Shown here piece by piece: positions 1 through 7,250 of a DNA stretch of 8,030 nucleotides (position 1 is the stretch's first letter; each line of letters opens with the position of its first letter). A model generated the notes under the pieces. The model was not told the DNA's origin, searched no databases, and saw nothing but the letters and a program-made list of their open reading frames with translations. The DNA comes from Planctomycetota bacterium (GTDB lineage: Bacteria; Planctomycetota; Phycisphaerae; UBA1845; PWPN01). The DNA lies in assembly GCA_020346805.1 (NCBI GenBank), contig CP070790.1, forward strand, positions 4,115,134-4,123,163. The letters are read 5' to 3'. The translations under genes and the position numbers were made by a program.

Positions 1-249
1 ATTTGCCATATGACTGATCGTAACGGCAACCCGCTGTTTATCATCGCCGGTGTTTCGGTTACCAAAACGCTGCCTTTCGGCACCAAAGAAGATGTAATCA
101 AAGAAATGAAATGGCTGGTGGAGAACGGGCCAAAAACGGGGCTCATGCTGGGAGGCAGCAGCAGCATCGTCCCCGGAACCAGTCACGAAAATATCAAAAC
201 CCTCATACAAGGACTGCATTACTATCAGGAACATGGGCGCGAAGATTGA
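1..249 (+). CDS. URO-D-fold family protein, C-terminal fragment
   Basis: This is the 3' end of a longer gene. The frame is open to the left edge (Ile-Cys-His precede the first Met at position 10), so that Met is internal. The visible 82 residues match the C-terminal pattern of uroporphyrinogen-decarboxylase-like TIM barrels: a Gly-containing strand (IIAGVSV), the segment LPFGTKEDVIKEM, then the final barrel strand and helix GGSSSIVPGTSHENI followed by an amphipathic helix ending YYQEHG. In this family the corresponding region closes the barrel as 'gg...s..ip..tp.eNi.a...a...yG'. True UroD makes coproporphyrinogen. The many URO-D-like paralogues in planctomycete sugar clusters, and the MtaA/CmuA-type methyltransferases with the same fold, have other roles. 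The catalytic N-terminal part is not visible, so no reaction can be assigned. It ends 16 bases before the isomerase gene and probably shares its transcript. Confidence 0.8.
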   Translation: MCHMTDRNGNPLFIIAGVSVTKTLPFGTKEDVIKEMKWLVENGPKTGLMLGGSSSIVPGTSHENIKTLIQGLHYYQEHGRED

Positions 250-265
250 ATAAAAGGAGTTTAAG

Positions 266-1663
266 ATGCAAAAGCCGAAGGTAGGACTACTGGGCCTGAC
301 GCTGGAATTCTATGAGCAACTTGCCCCTCAGCTTCGATCCGACCGAGAAAATTTCGTTCGCCAACGACTCATTCCCGCCCTGGCCGATTCGGCCGAGGTG
401 CATTTTGATCATGCAGTGTTTACCCGCGAGGACGTGGAACGAGTGGTTACCGGTTTTGAAACCGACGGGGTGGATATTATCCTGGTTGTGCTGCTCACAT
501 ATTCCCCCAGCCTTATTGCCGTCAACGCCTTGAAGCGAACAAATCTGCCGATCGTCATCTGGAATACTCAAGAGCTTTACGCAATCGATGAATCTTTCGG
601 CGAGGCCGAAATTATGGCCAATCACGGAGTTCACGGCACACACGATTTGTGTAATGTCCTGGTCCGCACACAGGTGCCCTTCCGCTACCTGACCGGTCAC
701 ATGGATGATCCCAAAACGCTGGCAGAGTTGACCGACCATTTTACCGTCGCCCACGCCATAGCTTGTCTTCGCCGGGCCCGAATCGGTTTGTTGGGCTACC
801 CCTTCCCGGGCATGGGAGACTTTGGTTTGGATACCACATATCTGGCTGCCACTTTGGGCTGCACCTGGCAACCCATATCGATAAGCGAATATATCCAACA
901 TGCTGCAGGAGCCGATGCGGCGGAGGTTAAGAAGCTTATCACTGACTATCGAAAGGCCTACAAGGTAGCATCGGACGTGACCGAGGAAGACCTGGCCGCC
1001 GCCGCCCGGGCGGAAATCACGCTGCGCCGGTTGGTAAAAGATCATCGGCTGGATGCCTTCAGTTATCAGTTCCTCAGTTTCGGTCAGGATGAGCGAACCG
1101 AAACCTTACCCTTCGTCGCCGCCTGCCGACTGATGGCCGATGGCATCGGTTTCGGGGGCGAGGGAGATTTGATTTCCGCCATTCATTCCGCCCTGCTCGG
1201 TTGGCTCCAGCCACCGGCCGGCTTCTGCGAGATGTTCACTATTGATTTCGCCGGCAACGCGGTCCTACTCTGTCATATGGGTGAGGCCAATGTAGCCATG
1301 GCCCCCGCCGGCCGTGTCCGCTTGGTCCGCCAGGCCCAACCTATCGTACCCATACGCGGCAATCAATTGTCATTGGTCTGCACCATCCAACCAGGACCGG
1401 CAACATTGACCGCCCTGACTTTAACATATGAACAGCGCTGGCGAATTATCGCTTCTGAAGTAACGGTTGAAGACTTTGGACCCCTGGATCAACTTGCCGC
1501 ACCCCATACCAAAATAAAACCCGCCTTCGGTGATGTTAAAGATTTCCTGACCGCCTATGGAAATGCAGGCGGGCCTCATCATATGGCCATCTGTTTCGGC
1601 GACGCCCGCGACAAACTCGCCATGACCGCCCAATATCTGGGTGCTGAATATTTGGAGTTTTAA
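266..1663 (+). CDS. L-arabinose/L-fucose isomerase-like sugar isomerase
   Basis: Predicted cytoplasmic metal-dependent aldose-ketose isomerase of the AraA/FucI superfamily, 465 residues (E. coli AraA has about 500). The N-terminal half is a Rossmann-like domain starting KVGLLGLTLEFY, with the family segment DIILVVLLTYSPS (residues 70-82) and PIVIWNTQ (95-102). The C-terminal half carries the metal-site motifs expected from AraA: GFGGEGD with Glu299, FCEMF with Glu322, CHMGE with His337, and GGPHHM with His438/His439. Their spacing (23, 15 and about 100 residues) closely follows AraA Glu306, Glu333, His350 and His450, so an active enzyme is likely. The ATG at 266 is well supported by AGGAG at 255-259, 6 bases upstream. 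The gene ends 3 bases before an FGGY kinase, the usual partner that phosphorylates the ketose product. The substrate cannot be read from the sequence: arabinose, fucose or another pentose or deoxyhexose are all possible, so no gene symbol is given. Confidence 0.85.
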   Translation: MQKPKVGLLGLTLEFYEQLAPQLRSDRENFVRQRLIPALADSAEVHFDHAVFTREDVERVVTGFETDGVDIILVVLLTYSPSLIAVNALKRTNLPIVIWNTQELYAIDESFGEAEIMANHGVHGTHDLCNVLVRTQVPFRYLTGHMDDPKTLAELTDHFTVAHAIACLRRARIGLLGYPFPGMGDFGLDTTYLAATLGCTWQPISISEYIQHAAGADAAEVKKLITDYRKAYKVASDVTEEDLAAAARAEITLRRLVKDHRLDAFSYQFLSFGQDERTETLPFVAACRLMADGIGFGGEGDLISAIHSALLGWLQPPAGFCEMFTIDFAGNAVLLCHMGEANVAMAPAGRVRLVRQAQPIVPIRGNQLSLVCTIQPGPATLTALTLTYEQRWRIIASEVTVEDFGPLDQLAAPHTKIKPAFGDVKDFLTAYGNAGGPHHMAICFGDARDKLAMTAQYLGAEYLEF

Positions 1664-1666
1664 ACC

Positions 1667-3118
1667 ATGTTACTGGGCCTGGACCTCGGTACAACAAATA
1701 TAAAGGCTCTGATAGTCGACCTGGACGGTAAGGTCGTAGCTCAAGGATCCAAACCGGTATCGCTGCGACACACCGACGACGGCGGTATCGAACAGGATAT
1801 CGAAGAAATTTGGCAGGCCACCTTACAAAGTATCAAGAGTGCCGCAAAACAAATCGATTTTGCCAGGGTCCGGGCCGTCGGCATCTCCAGCCAGGGAGGG
1901 GCCATACAGGTACGAGATCCCAGCGGCCGATGCATCGGCCCGGTCATCAGTTGGATGGATAACCGAGGAGGCCCATTCGACAAGCAACTTCAAAAAAATG
2001 TCGGCGAAGAATGGCTTATTGCCCACCTCGGCCACGGCCTGTGCGCTATGGCCAACGGACAGGTCTTACGCTTGCAACAAAACGATCCGGCATTACTGAA
2101 GCCACCCAACGTCCTCGGTTTCGTCGGTGATACTATAGTTCAACGCCTCTGCGGCGTAGCGGCCCACGATCACTCTTCCCTCAGTATTGCCAGTTTATAC
2201 AATCCATCATTGCAGCAGGCCGACCATGACCTGTTAGAAAAGCTGCATTTAAATGCCAAACAACTTCCTGAGTTACTGAATGCACGCCAACCTGCAGGAG
2301 AGCTAAAAGCCGAGGTTGCGCAAGAAACAAATTTACCTGCCGGTATCCCGGTCGGCCCTGCCGTCCACGATCAATATGCAGCCGCCTTGGGATGCGGAGC
2401 AATCCAAACCGGTGACGTCATGTTCGGGGCCGGCACTGCGTGGGTACTGCTGGCAGTGGCCGATCACCTGCCGGCACCGGTTACCTTATCAGCCTGGGTA
2501 TGCGACCATGTCGTGCCTCAGCGTTGGGGACAATTATTATCCCTGGTGGTCGGCGGCTCTGCCTTTAAGTGGACCTTGGATATAACCGGCCTTGCCGATG
2601 AATCGGGAGAAAATATTGACAACCTTATTGAATCCGTACCACCCGGCAGTGACGGTCTAAGGCTGTGGCCCTTTCAGGATGCCATTGGAGGACAAAATCG
2701 ACCGAGTGCCGGACGGTTTTACGGCATAAAGCTTTCCCATGGCCGCGGGCATTTTTTAAGGGCCACATTGGAAGGATTGTGCTTCGAGCTGGCCCGCCAG
2801 CTTAACTGGCTGGAAAGCGGCGGCTGCCCGGTTACGCGATTGATCATGTGCGGCGGGGCCGCCCGCAGTCGCAGTACAACACAAATCGCGGCCGACGTTG
2901 CTGCCCGGCCGGTAATTTGTCCACAACAATCGGAAATTAGCGCTTTCGGCGCCGCCATATTGGCTCGGGCGATGCTGGAGAACAACGCCTCATTGCAGGA
3001 ACTGTTTCGCTCAATGTGCGGACCCGCACGTGAAATCAAGCCCGGCCCAGCCGCCTCAATTTACAGCTCTATGGTGCAGGAATACATCGAAGCGATTGAA
3101 GCAGCCGTCAGCGAGTAA
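1667..3118 (+). CDS. FGGY-family carbohydrate kinase, xylulokinase-like
   Basis: ATP-dependent cytoplasmic sugar kinase of 483 residues, full length for the family. The N-terminal phosphate motif is GLDLGTTNIKA (residues 4-14, Asp6). The segment VISWMDNRG (93-101) is typical of xylulokinase-type members. The predicted catalytic base is Asp235 in PAVHDQYAAALGCGA. The second ATPase lobe shows GAGTAW (254-259), the helix GLCFELARQL (370-379), and the adenosine motif CGGAARSR (395-402) followed by QIAADV and ISAFGAA. All core motifs are intact. The ATG at 1667 lies three bases after the isomerase stop, with GGAG at 1654-1657 inside the end of the upstream gene, so translation is probably coupled. 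It most likely phosphorylates the ketose made by the neighbouring isomerase. Xylulose, ribulose, rhamnulose or fuculose kinase activity cannot be told apart here; the WMDNR motif mildly favours xylulokinase-like specificity. Confidence 0.9.
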   Translation: MLLGLDLGTTNIKALIVDLDGKVVAQGSKPVSLRHTDDGGIEQDIEEIWQATLQSIKSAAKQIDFARVRAVGISSQGGAIQVRDPSGRCIGPVISWMDNRGGPFDKQLQKNVGEEWLIAHLGHGLCAMANGQVLRLQQNDPALLKPPNVLGFVGDTIVQRLCGVAAHDHSSLSIASLYNPSLQQADHDLLEKLHLNAKQLPELLNARQPAGELKAEVAQETNLPAGIPVGPAVHDQYAAALGCGAIQTGDVMFGAGTAWVLLAVADHLPAPVTLSAWVCDHVVPQRWGQLLSLVVGGSAFKWTLDITGLADESGENIDNLIESVPPGSDGLRLWPFQDAIGGQNRPSAGRFYGIKLSHGRGHFLRATLEGLCFELARQLNWLESGGCPVTRLIMCGGAARSRSTTQIAADVAARPVICPQQSEISAFGAAILARAMLENNASLQELFRSMCGPAREIKPGPAASIYSSMVQEYIEAIEAAVSE

Positions 3119-3154
3119 ATAATTGAAACGGTCTATCCTCAATCTATTGATAAC

Positions 3155-3931
3155 GTGATAACTATGGGTGATGTGATTAATCTTGGAATATGGGACCTTA
3201 TCTTAGTGTTGTCTGTCTCGGCACAAGCAACGGTAATAGCATATGTCTATGAACCCAAATGGAAGGCCCTGGTATTGAATTTACCGATACCATTTACCTT
3301 TGCGGTGTTGGCCGTCGGTCGCCAGGTGGATATAACCAACATACTGGGTTTGTTTCTACTCTTTTGTTTCTTCCACGTCGTAAGGTATCTGCATTACAAT
3401 CTGAGTGTTACCATCATAGCGGCAATTATAACCTCAGCCCTCGGTTATTGTGCAACAGGTAGCGCTCTAGCGCGGATACTGCCCAGAACAAACGTATCCT
3501 TCTGGATAACCGCTATTCTGATTTTAACTCTGGCCTATCTTCTTTATCGCACCGGATCCTATCGGGCAGAACCGGGCCATCGCACCCCGTTGCCTATCTG
3601 GATAAAACTTCCTATTATCGCTTTAGTTATATTTTTTCTCGTCTCTATAAAAGCCTATATGCAGGGCTTTATGACCATATTCCCTATGGTGGGCGTTATT
3701 TCCGCCTACGAAGCCCGGCATAGCCTTTGGACAATATGCCGGCAGATCCCGGTAGTTATGTTAACCCTGGCGCCCTTAATGATTGTTTGTCGAGTTACCC
3801 AATCATCGATAGGCCTGGTAATGGGATTATCCGTGGGATGGGTTGCATTCTTGGCCGTTTTTCTGCCGGTAACATACTCTATGTGGACCAACGACAAAAA
3901 GCAGTTCCTTCAGAACATGGAGGAGATATAA
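3155..3931 (+). CDS. Multi-pass inner-membrane protein of unknown function
   Basis: About 258 residues, strongly hydrophobic, with roughly eight predicted membrane helices (near residues 8-32, 39-54, 60-80, 82-104, 112-131, 148-167, 169-186 and 194-241, the last probably two helices). There is no signal peptide, no soluble domain and no ATPase motif. I do not recognise the family. The segment YMQGFMTIFPMVGVISAYEA (168-187) loosely recalls the 'G...FP....A' pattern of small GlpM/DUF3147-type membrane proteins, but this is only an impression. The start is uncertain: GTG at 3155 gives the longest frame, ATG at 3164 is three codons later and GTG at 3173 is also possible; none has a clear ribosome binding site. 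The frame is the same as that of the upstream kinase, separated by its TAA and twelve codons. It sits between the kinase and the hydrolase genes, the latter starting one base after its stop, so it is probably part of the same pathway, perhaps in transport or as a membrane partner. Confidence 0.75.
   Translation: MITMGDVINLGIWDLILVLSVSAQATVIAYVYEPKWKALVLNLPIPFTFAVLAVGRQVDITNILGLFLLFCFFHVVRYLHYNLSVTIIAAIITSALGYCATGSALARILPRTNVSFWITAILILTLAYLLYRTGSYRAEPGHRTPLPIWIKLPIIALVIFFLVSIKAYMQGFMTIFPMVGVISAYEARHSLWTICRQIPVVMLTLAPLMIVCRVTQSSIGLVMGLSVGWVAFLAVFLPVTYSMWTNDKKQFLQNMEEI
3919..3925 (+). promoter_or_regulatory. Ribosome binding site fixing the GTG start of the hydrolase
   Basis: GGAGGAG lies inside the last codons of the membrane-protein gene and ends 7 bases before GTG at 3933. 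This near-perfect anti-16S match is the reason for accepting GTG as the start. The upstream stop TAA (3929-3931) is one base away, so the two genes are probably translationally coupled. Confidence 0.75.
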
Positions 3932-3932
3932 G

Positions 3933-4973
3933 GTGGCGGATAAAAAAGAAACCGAACAATATCAGCAGATAGACCTTCCTTTCTATAAAAACGAAATTGC
4001 TCCAATACTGCCGGACAAAGTCCTGGACTTTCATACTCATATATATATCAAGGATACATGGAAAAGTGCTCCCTGGCGGGAGAATGCTCCCGGCGGAAAA
4101 TATATGGTAATAATACAAGACTACAGCATCGAGGATCTTTTATACGACGGCCAAATAATGTTTCCAGATAAATCCTTCAACGCAGTCTGTTTCGGTATGC
4201 CCACTCCTGCGGTGGATCTCGACAAAACCAATGATTACACCATACAGACACTTGCACACCCCGGTCTTTATCCGTTGATAATAACCGGCCGGGGTCTTAT
4301 ACCTCCTGATCAGCTCGAAGAAGCCATCGTTCACAAAGGTTTTCTCGGTTACAAGGTCTTCCTGAACTGGTTCGGTGATGATTATGGAAATATTACGGTG
4401 GCGGACATGATCGGACCGGCAGAGATGAAACTGGCCGACCGACGGAGACTTATCGTCCTATTGCATGTACCGGGAGCCGAGCGTTTGACAAGTCCACAGG
4501 TTCAAAAAGATGTTGAACTGTTATCCAAAGATTATCCACAGGCCGGCATTGTCCTGGCTCATTGCGGCCGCTGTTATCTGCCCGACGAGGCCAAACGGGC
4601 CATGGGGGCCATACGCCAACTTGAAAATGTATACCTGGATACCTCTATGGTTATGGATCCCACGGTAATAGAAATAATTCTCGACCACATCGATTCAAGT
4701 CGACTATTGTTTGCTACTGATTTGCCGATTGCCAACATGCGAGGTCGGCGGGTGTATGTGATGGACCACTGGGTCGACCTGGTACTCGAAGGCTATCCTG
4801 ACAGTAAATTCCGCGTCGGCTCAAATAACATGCGGGCCACCTTTATGGTCTATGAGATAATTCTGGCCATCCGGCGGGCCGCCGAGAGAGTCGGATTGTC
4901 AGACGAATTACTCCGTAACATTTTTTATCAAAACGGCATGAACATATTGCAGCGGGTTGCAGGTAAAGGTTAA
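3933..4973 (+). CDS. Amidohydrolase-2 family TIM-barrel metal-dependent hydrolase
   Basis: Predicted cytoplasmic metalloenzyme of 346 residues in the amidohydrolase superfamily (COG2159/Amidohydro_2 type). Metal-site residues appear in the expected order: the strand-1 motif DFHTHIY (His34, His36), GYKVFLNW (Lys141, a possible carbamylated or substrate-contacting lysine), LLHVPG (His178), VLAHCGRCYLP (His210) and LFATDLP (Asp263). This resembles the His-X-His, His, His, Asp set of ACMSD-type decarboxylases and related lactonases, so the site looks intact. No signal peptide is seen. The GTG start is supported by a strong ribosome binding site. Family members include lactonases, decarboxylases, hydrolases and a uronate isomerase, so the reaction is open. 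In this operon a sugar-lactone, amide or decarboxylation step is conceivable, but a lactonase would imply an oxidative route different from the isomerase-kinase route. The family call is firm, the reaction unknown. Confidence 0.85.
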   Translation: MADKKETEQYQQIDLPFYKNEIAPILPDKVLDFHTHIYIKDTWKSAPWRENAPGGKYMVIIQDYSIEDLLYDGQIMFPDKSFNAVCFGMPTPAVDLDKTNDYTIQTLAHPGLYPLIITGRGLIPPDQLEEAIVHKGFLGYKVFLNWFGDDYGNITVADMIGPAEMKLADRRRLIVLLHVPGAERLTSPQVQKDVELLSKDYPQAGIVLAHCGRCYLPDEAKRAMGAIRQLENVYLDTSMVMDPTVIEIILDHIDSSRLLFATDLPIANMRGRRVYVMDHWVDLVLEGYPDSKFRVGSNNMRATFMVYEIILAIRRAAERVGLSDELLRNIFYQNGMNILQRVAGKG

Positions 4974-5018
4974 CGTATTATTCTCGTTTCGGAACTACTG
5001 GAATCAGGGTAAATTTTC

Positions 5019-7190
5019 ATGCAATTAAGCTTGTTGGACACGGCGGTTTTTATTACATACTTCGTGGGAGTCGTAATTTTCGCTTTGGTGGTTGCCGCCC
5101 GCAGCAAGACCAAATCCTCAGCAGACTACTTCCTGGCCTCAAAAAAACTCCCCTGGTATGCCGTCGGCGCATCGTTTATCGCCTCCAATATCTCCACCGA
5201 ACATTTTATCGGCATGGTGGGTTGGGGATTTCTTTATGGAATGGCGGTAGCCAGTTGGGAATGGGGCAACGTGGCCACCTTTGCCATGTTAATTTGGATA
5301 TTTCTCCCCTTTTATATGCGGGGTAATGTCGCCACCATGCCCGAGTTCCTGGAAAAACGCTTCAACCCCACTTGCCGTTACATCTATGCTTTGGTGATGA
5401 TCGTCGGCCTGGTGATCGCCATGCTCGGTGGGGTACTTTTTGCCGGGGCCAAGGCCATCAATGTGTTTTTTCCCCAGATAAATATCTCACTTGGCATTCT
5501 GATTCTGGCCGCCGCCGCCGGTGCATACACTATTTACGGCGGACTGCTTTCCGCCGTCTGGGCAGACCTACTGCAATACATTCTATTAATGACCGGCGGC
5601 ACAATAGTAACTATCTTCGGCCTGCACCACGCTGGCGGATTGAACGAACTGATGGGGAACCTGCCGGAAAAATTCATCGTTTTTTATCCCTCAAAACAAG
5701 AGATGATACCCTGGAGCGGCATGGTCTTATCCACATTCTCGGTCGGGGTATGGTACAACTGCGCCAATCAGTTTATGGTTCAACGATGCCTCGGCGCTCG
5801 AAGCGAATGGGATGCACGCATGGGTATCGTGATGGCAGGATTCAGCAAAGCCATTCTGCCCTTTATCGTGGTTATCCCCGGCATCATCGCCTTCTACCTG
5901 TTTCAGAATAAAATCAGCGACGGCGATCAGGCCTGGCCTTTCCTGGTCAAACAATTCCTACCCTCCGGATTTATAGGTCTGGTCCTGGCCGGCCTGGCCA
6001 GTGCCATAATGTCAACCCTAAGTGCCATAACCAACTCGTCAGCCACCATTTTCACATTTGACTTATACAAGTCCATTCTCCGCCCGGACGCCTCTGACCG
6101 CGAACTCCATCGAGTAGGTAGAATAAGCGGATTTGTGGTCATGGTAGTTGGGGTAATAGTAGGGCTTCTCCTGGCAAAGTATCCCGGCATCACCGTCTTT
6201 GGATTGATTCAAACCGTATTTTTCTATGTCGCCTCGCCCATATCAGCTTGTTTTCTGGTGGGGATCATGTGGAAACGGGCCACATCGACCGCAGCCACTA
6301 TAACCATGATAGTCGGCTTTCTGATTCTACTCCCGGTCACGGTATTCATCGTCTTCCCCAAAATCCCGCTGCTGCAGCCTTACGATAATTTCATGCACCA
6401 CACCTTTGCCGTTTTCCTTTTTTCGGTTGTATTGTTGATTGTTCTGTCTCTTTTTACCCAACCGAAATCGGCGGAACAACTGAAAGGCGTAATCTGGACC
6501 AAAAGTGCATTGGGAGTCGCCGAAGCGGAGAAAGGCAAGTATAGAGGATTAAAAAGTCTTGGCTTGTGGTGGTTTCTTATGTCCGCAACCATCATTTATC
6601 TTTACATATACACTTATCAACACGCAAGTAATACCGATTGGTTTGAGGCTGAGAAGATTGCCTATGAATACAGCGATGGCGCTACCGTTAAGCCACAGCA
6701 ACGCAGCGAACTGGCTCAAAAGGAAAAATTCAACCTCTGGACGGGCTCCGGCCAGATTCTCTTTACCCCTTCCCATTCCGATCAGAAAATTACCTTCAAA
6801 CTGCCGGTCGCTGAACCGGGCCGTTACAAAATCGACGCCCTCATCACCACCGGGCCGGACTACGGAAAATTCGCCGTCAGAATCAACGGCGTCGACACCT
6901 TAATCTCCTGCCCTATCACCCAGGTTTTAGACGACGGCAAAAAATATTCTGTGGTTTATAAGCAATATGAAGTTTTCGATGCCAAGGAACTTGACCGCTT
7001 GAACACCGACCATCAAACCACAGACAGCATCGCAGCCTCTCATGTAGTTAATCGCGTAAGCTTCGGAAACTTCCTGCTGAATGATAACAGCGTTGATATT
7101 ACCCTTGTCGCCAGGGACGTCGAAGACAACAATTCGCTGATCGGAATCGATCAGTTTATGCTTACCTATCTCAGCCGACCGGAAGAATAA
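5019..7190 (+). CDS. SGLT-type sodium/solute symporter with C-terminal carbohydrate-binding-like domain
   Basis: Inner-membrane sodium:solute symporter (SSS family) of 723 residues, about 180 longer than vSGLT. Fourteen helices can be placed, the first near residues 5-26 and the last near 513-533. Family signatures are ASNISTEHFIGM (55-66), AYTIYGGLLSAVWADLLQ (169-186), GFSKAILPFIVVIPG (274-288) and ITNSSATIFTFDLYK (337-351). Residues equivalent to the vSGLT Na2 site are kept: Ala55, Ile58, Ala329, Ser332, Thr333. Glu81, Lys277, Tyr246 and Gln398 match sugar- or gate-region residues, while others differ. After helix 14, residues 535-723 form a soluble beta-rich tail beginning WFEAEK, with LWTGSGQILFTP, GRYKIDALITTGPDYGKF and a final IGIDQFMLTYL. 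This is a CBM6/35-like galactose-binding-fold pattern. By vSGLT topology the tail should face the periplasm. AGGG at 5006-5009 supports the ATG. It is likely the uptake system for the operon's sugar. Confidence 0.88.
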   Translation: MQLSLLDTAVFITYFVGVVIFALVVAARSKTKSSADYFLASKKLPWYAVGASFIASNISTEHFIGMVGWGFLYGMAVASWEWGNVATFAMLIWIFLPFYMRGNVATMPEFLEKRFNPTCRYIYALVMIVGLVIAMLGGVLFAGAKAINVFFPQINISLGILILAAAAGAYTIYGGLLSAVWADLLQYILLMTGGTIVTIFGLHHAGGLNELMGNLPEKFIVFYPSKQEMIPWSGMVLSTFSVGVWYNCANQFMVQRCLGARSEWDARMGIVMAGFSKAILPFIVVIPGIIAFYLFQNKISDGDQAWPFLVKQFLPSGFIGLVLAGLASAIMSTLSAITNSSATIFTFDLYKSILRPDASDRELHRVGRISGFVVMVVGVIVGLLLAKYPGITVFGLIQTVFFYVASPISACFLVGIMWKRATSTAATITMIVGFLILLPVTVFIVFPKIPLLQPYDNFMHHTFAVFLFSVVLLIVLSLFTQPKSAEQLKGVIWTKSALGVAEAEKGKYRGLKSLGLWWFLMSATIIYLYIYTYQHASNTDWFEAEKIAYEYSDGATVKPQQRSELAQKEKFNLWTGSGQILFTPSHSDQKITFKLPVAEPGRYKIDALITTGPDYGKFAVRINGVDTLISCPITQVLDDGKKYSVVYKQYEVFDAKELDRLNTDHQTTDSIAASHVVNRVSFGNFLLNDNSVDITLVARDVEDNNSLIGIDQFMLTYLSRPEE

Positions 7191-7197
7191 CCGTTAC

Positions 7198-7250
7198 ATG
7201 GCAGGTCCCCGTGCTGATATATCGACACCCTGACTTGCCATTACTATTTT
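7198..7250 (+). terminator. Probable rho-independent terminator after the symporter gene
   Basis: ATGGCAGGTC (7198-7207) pairs with GACTTGCCAT (7232-7241) over ten positions, nine Watson-Crick and one G-U. The 24-base loop can pair further (GTG 7211-7213 with CAC 7226-7228, and the palindrome GATATATC). It is followed by a T-rich tail, TTACTATTTT (7241-7250). Its position 8 bases after the symporter stop fits the end of the operon. The stem is only moderately GC-rich and the T-tract is interrupted, so efficiency is uncertain. Confidence 0.55.

Larger units (their letters stand above)
1..7190 (+). other. Putative sugar-catabolism operon of six co-directional genes
   Basis: Six reading frames follow one another on the same strand with gaps of 16, 3, 36, 1 and 45 bases, and no convincing terminator or promoter lies between them. 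Order: URO-D-like protein, sugar isomerase, FGGY kinase, small membrane protein, amidohydrolase, SGLT-type symporter. Isomerase plus kinase plus dedicated transporter is the usual core of a monosaccharide utilisation operon. The first T-tailed hairpin lies just after the last gene, which suggests a common 3' end. The 5' end, and therefore any promoter or regulator, lies outside the window. Co-transcription is inferred from spacing and strand alone. Confidence 0.75.

Noticed and set aside
10..249. Treating ATG at position 10 as a true start of a small protein
   Set aside because: The frame is open to the left edge and the residues match the end of a much longer URO-D-fold protein, so the gene is truncated by the window.
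287..1045. 252-codon open frame on the minus strand inside the isomerase gene
   Set aside because: It is the antisense shadow of a gene with clear family motifs; its translation shows no recognisable domain and it lacks neighbours on that strand.
2719..3039. 106-codon minus-strand frame inside the kinase gene
   Set aside because: Antisense shadow of the conserved ATP-binding lobe; no plausible product or start signal.
1667..3931. Kinase and membrane protein as one fused or readthrough protein
   Set aside because: They share a frame, but a TAA at 3116-3118 and twelve unremarkable codons separate two complete products; the kinase has full family length, so there is no sign of a broken fusion.
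5372..5911. 179-codon open frame on the plus strand inside the symporter gene
   Set aside because: Out-of-frame translation is rich in Arg and His with no domain, whereas the overlapping frame is a clear SGLT-type core.
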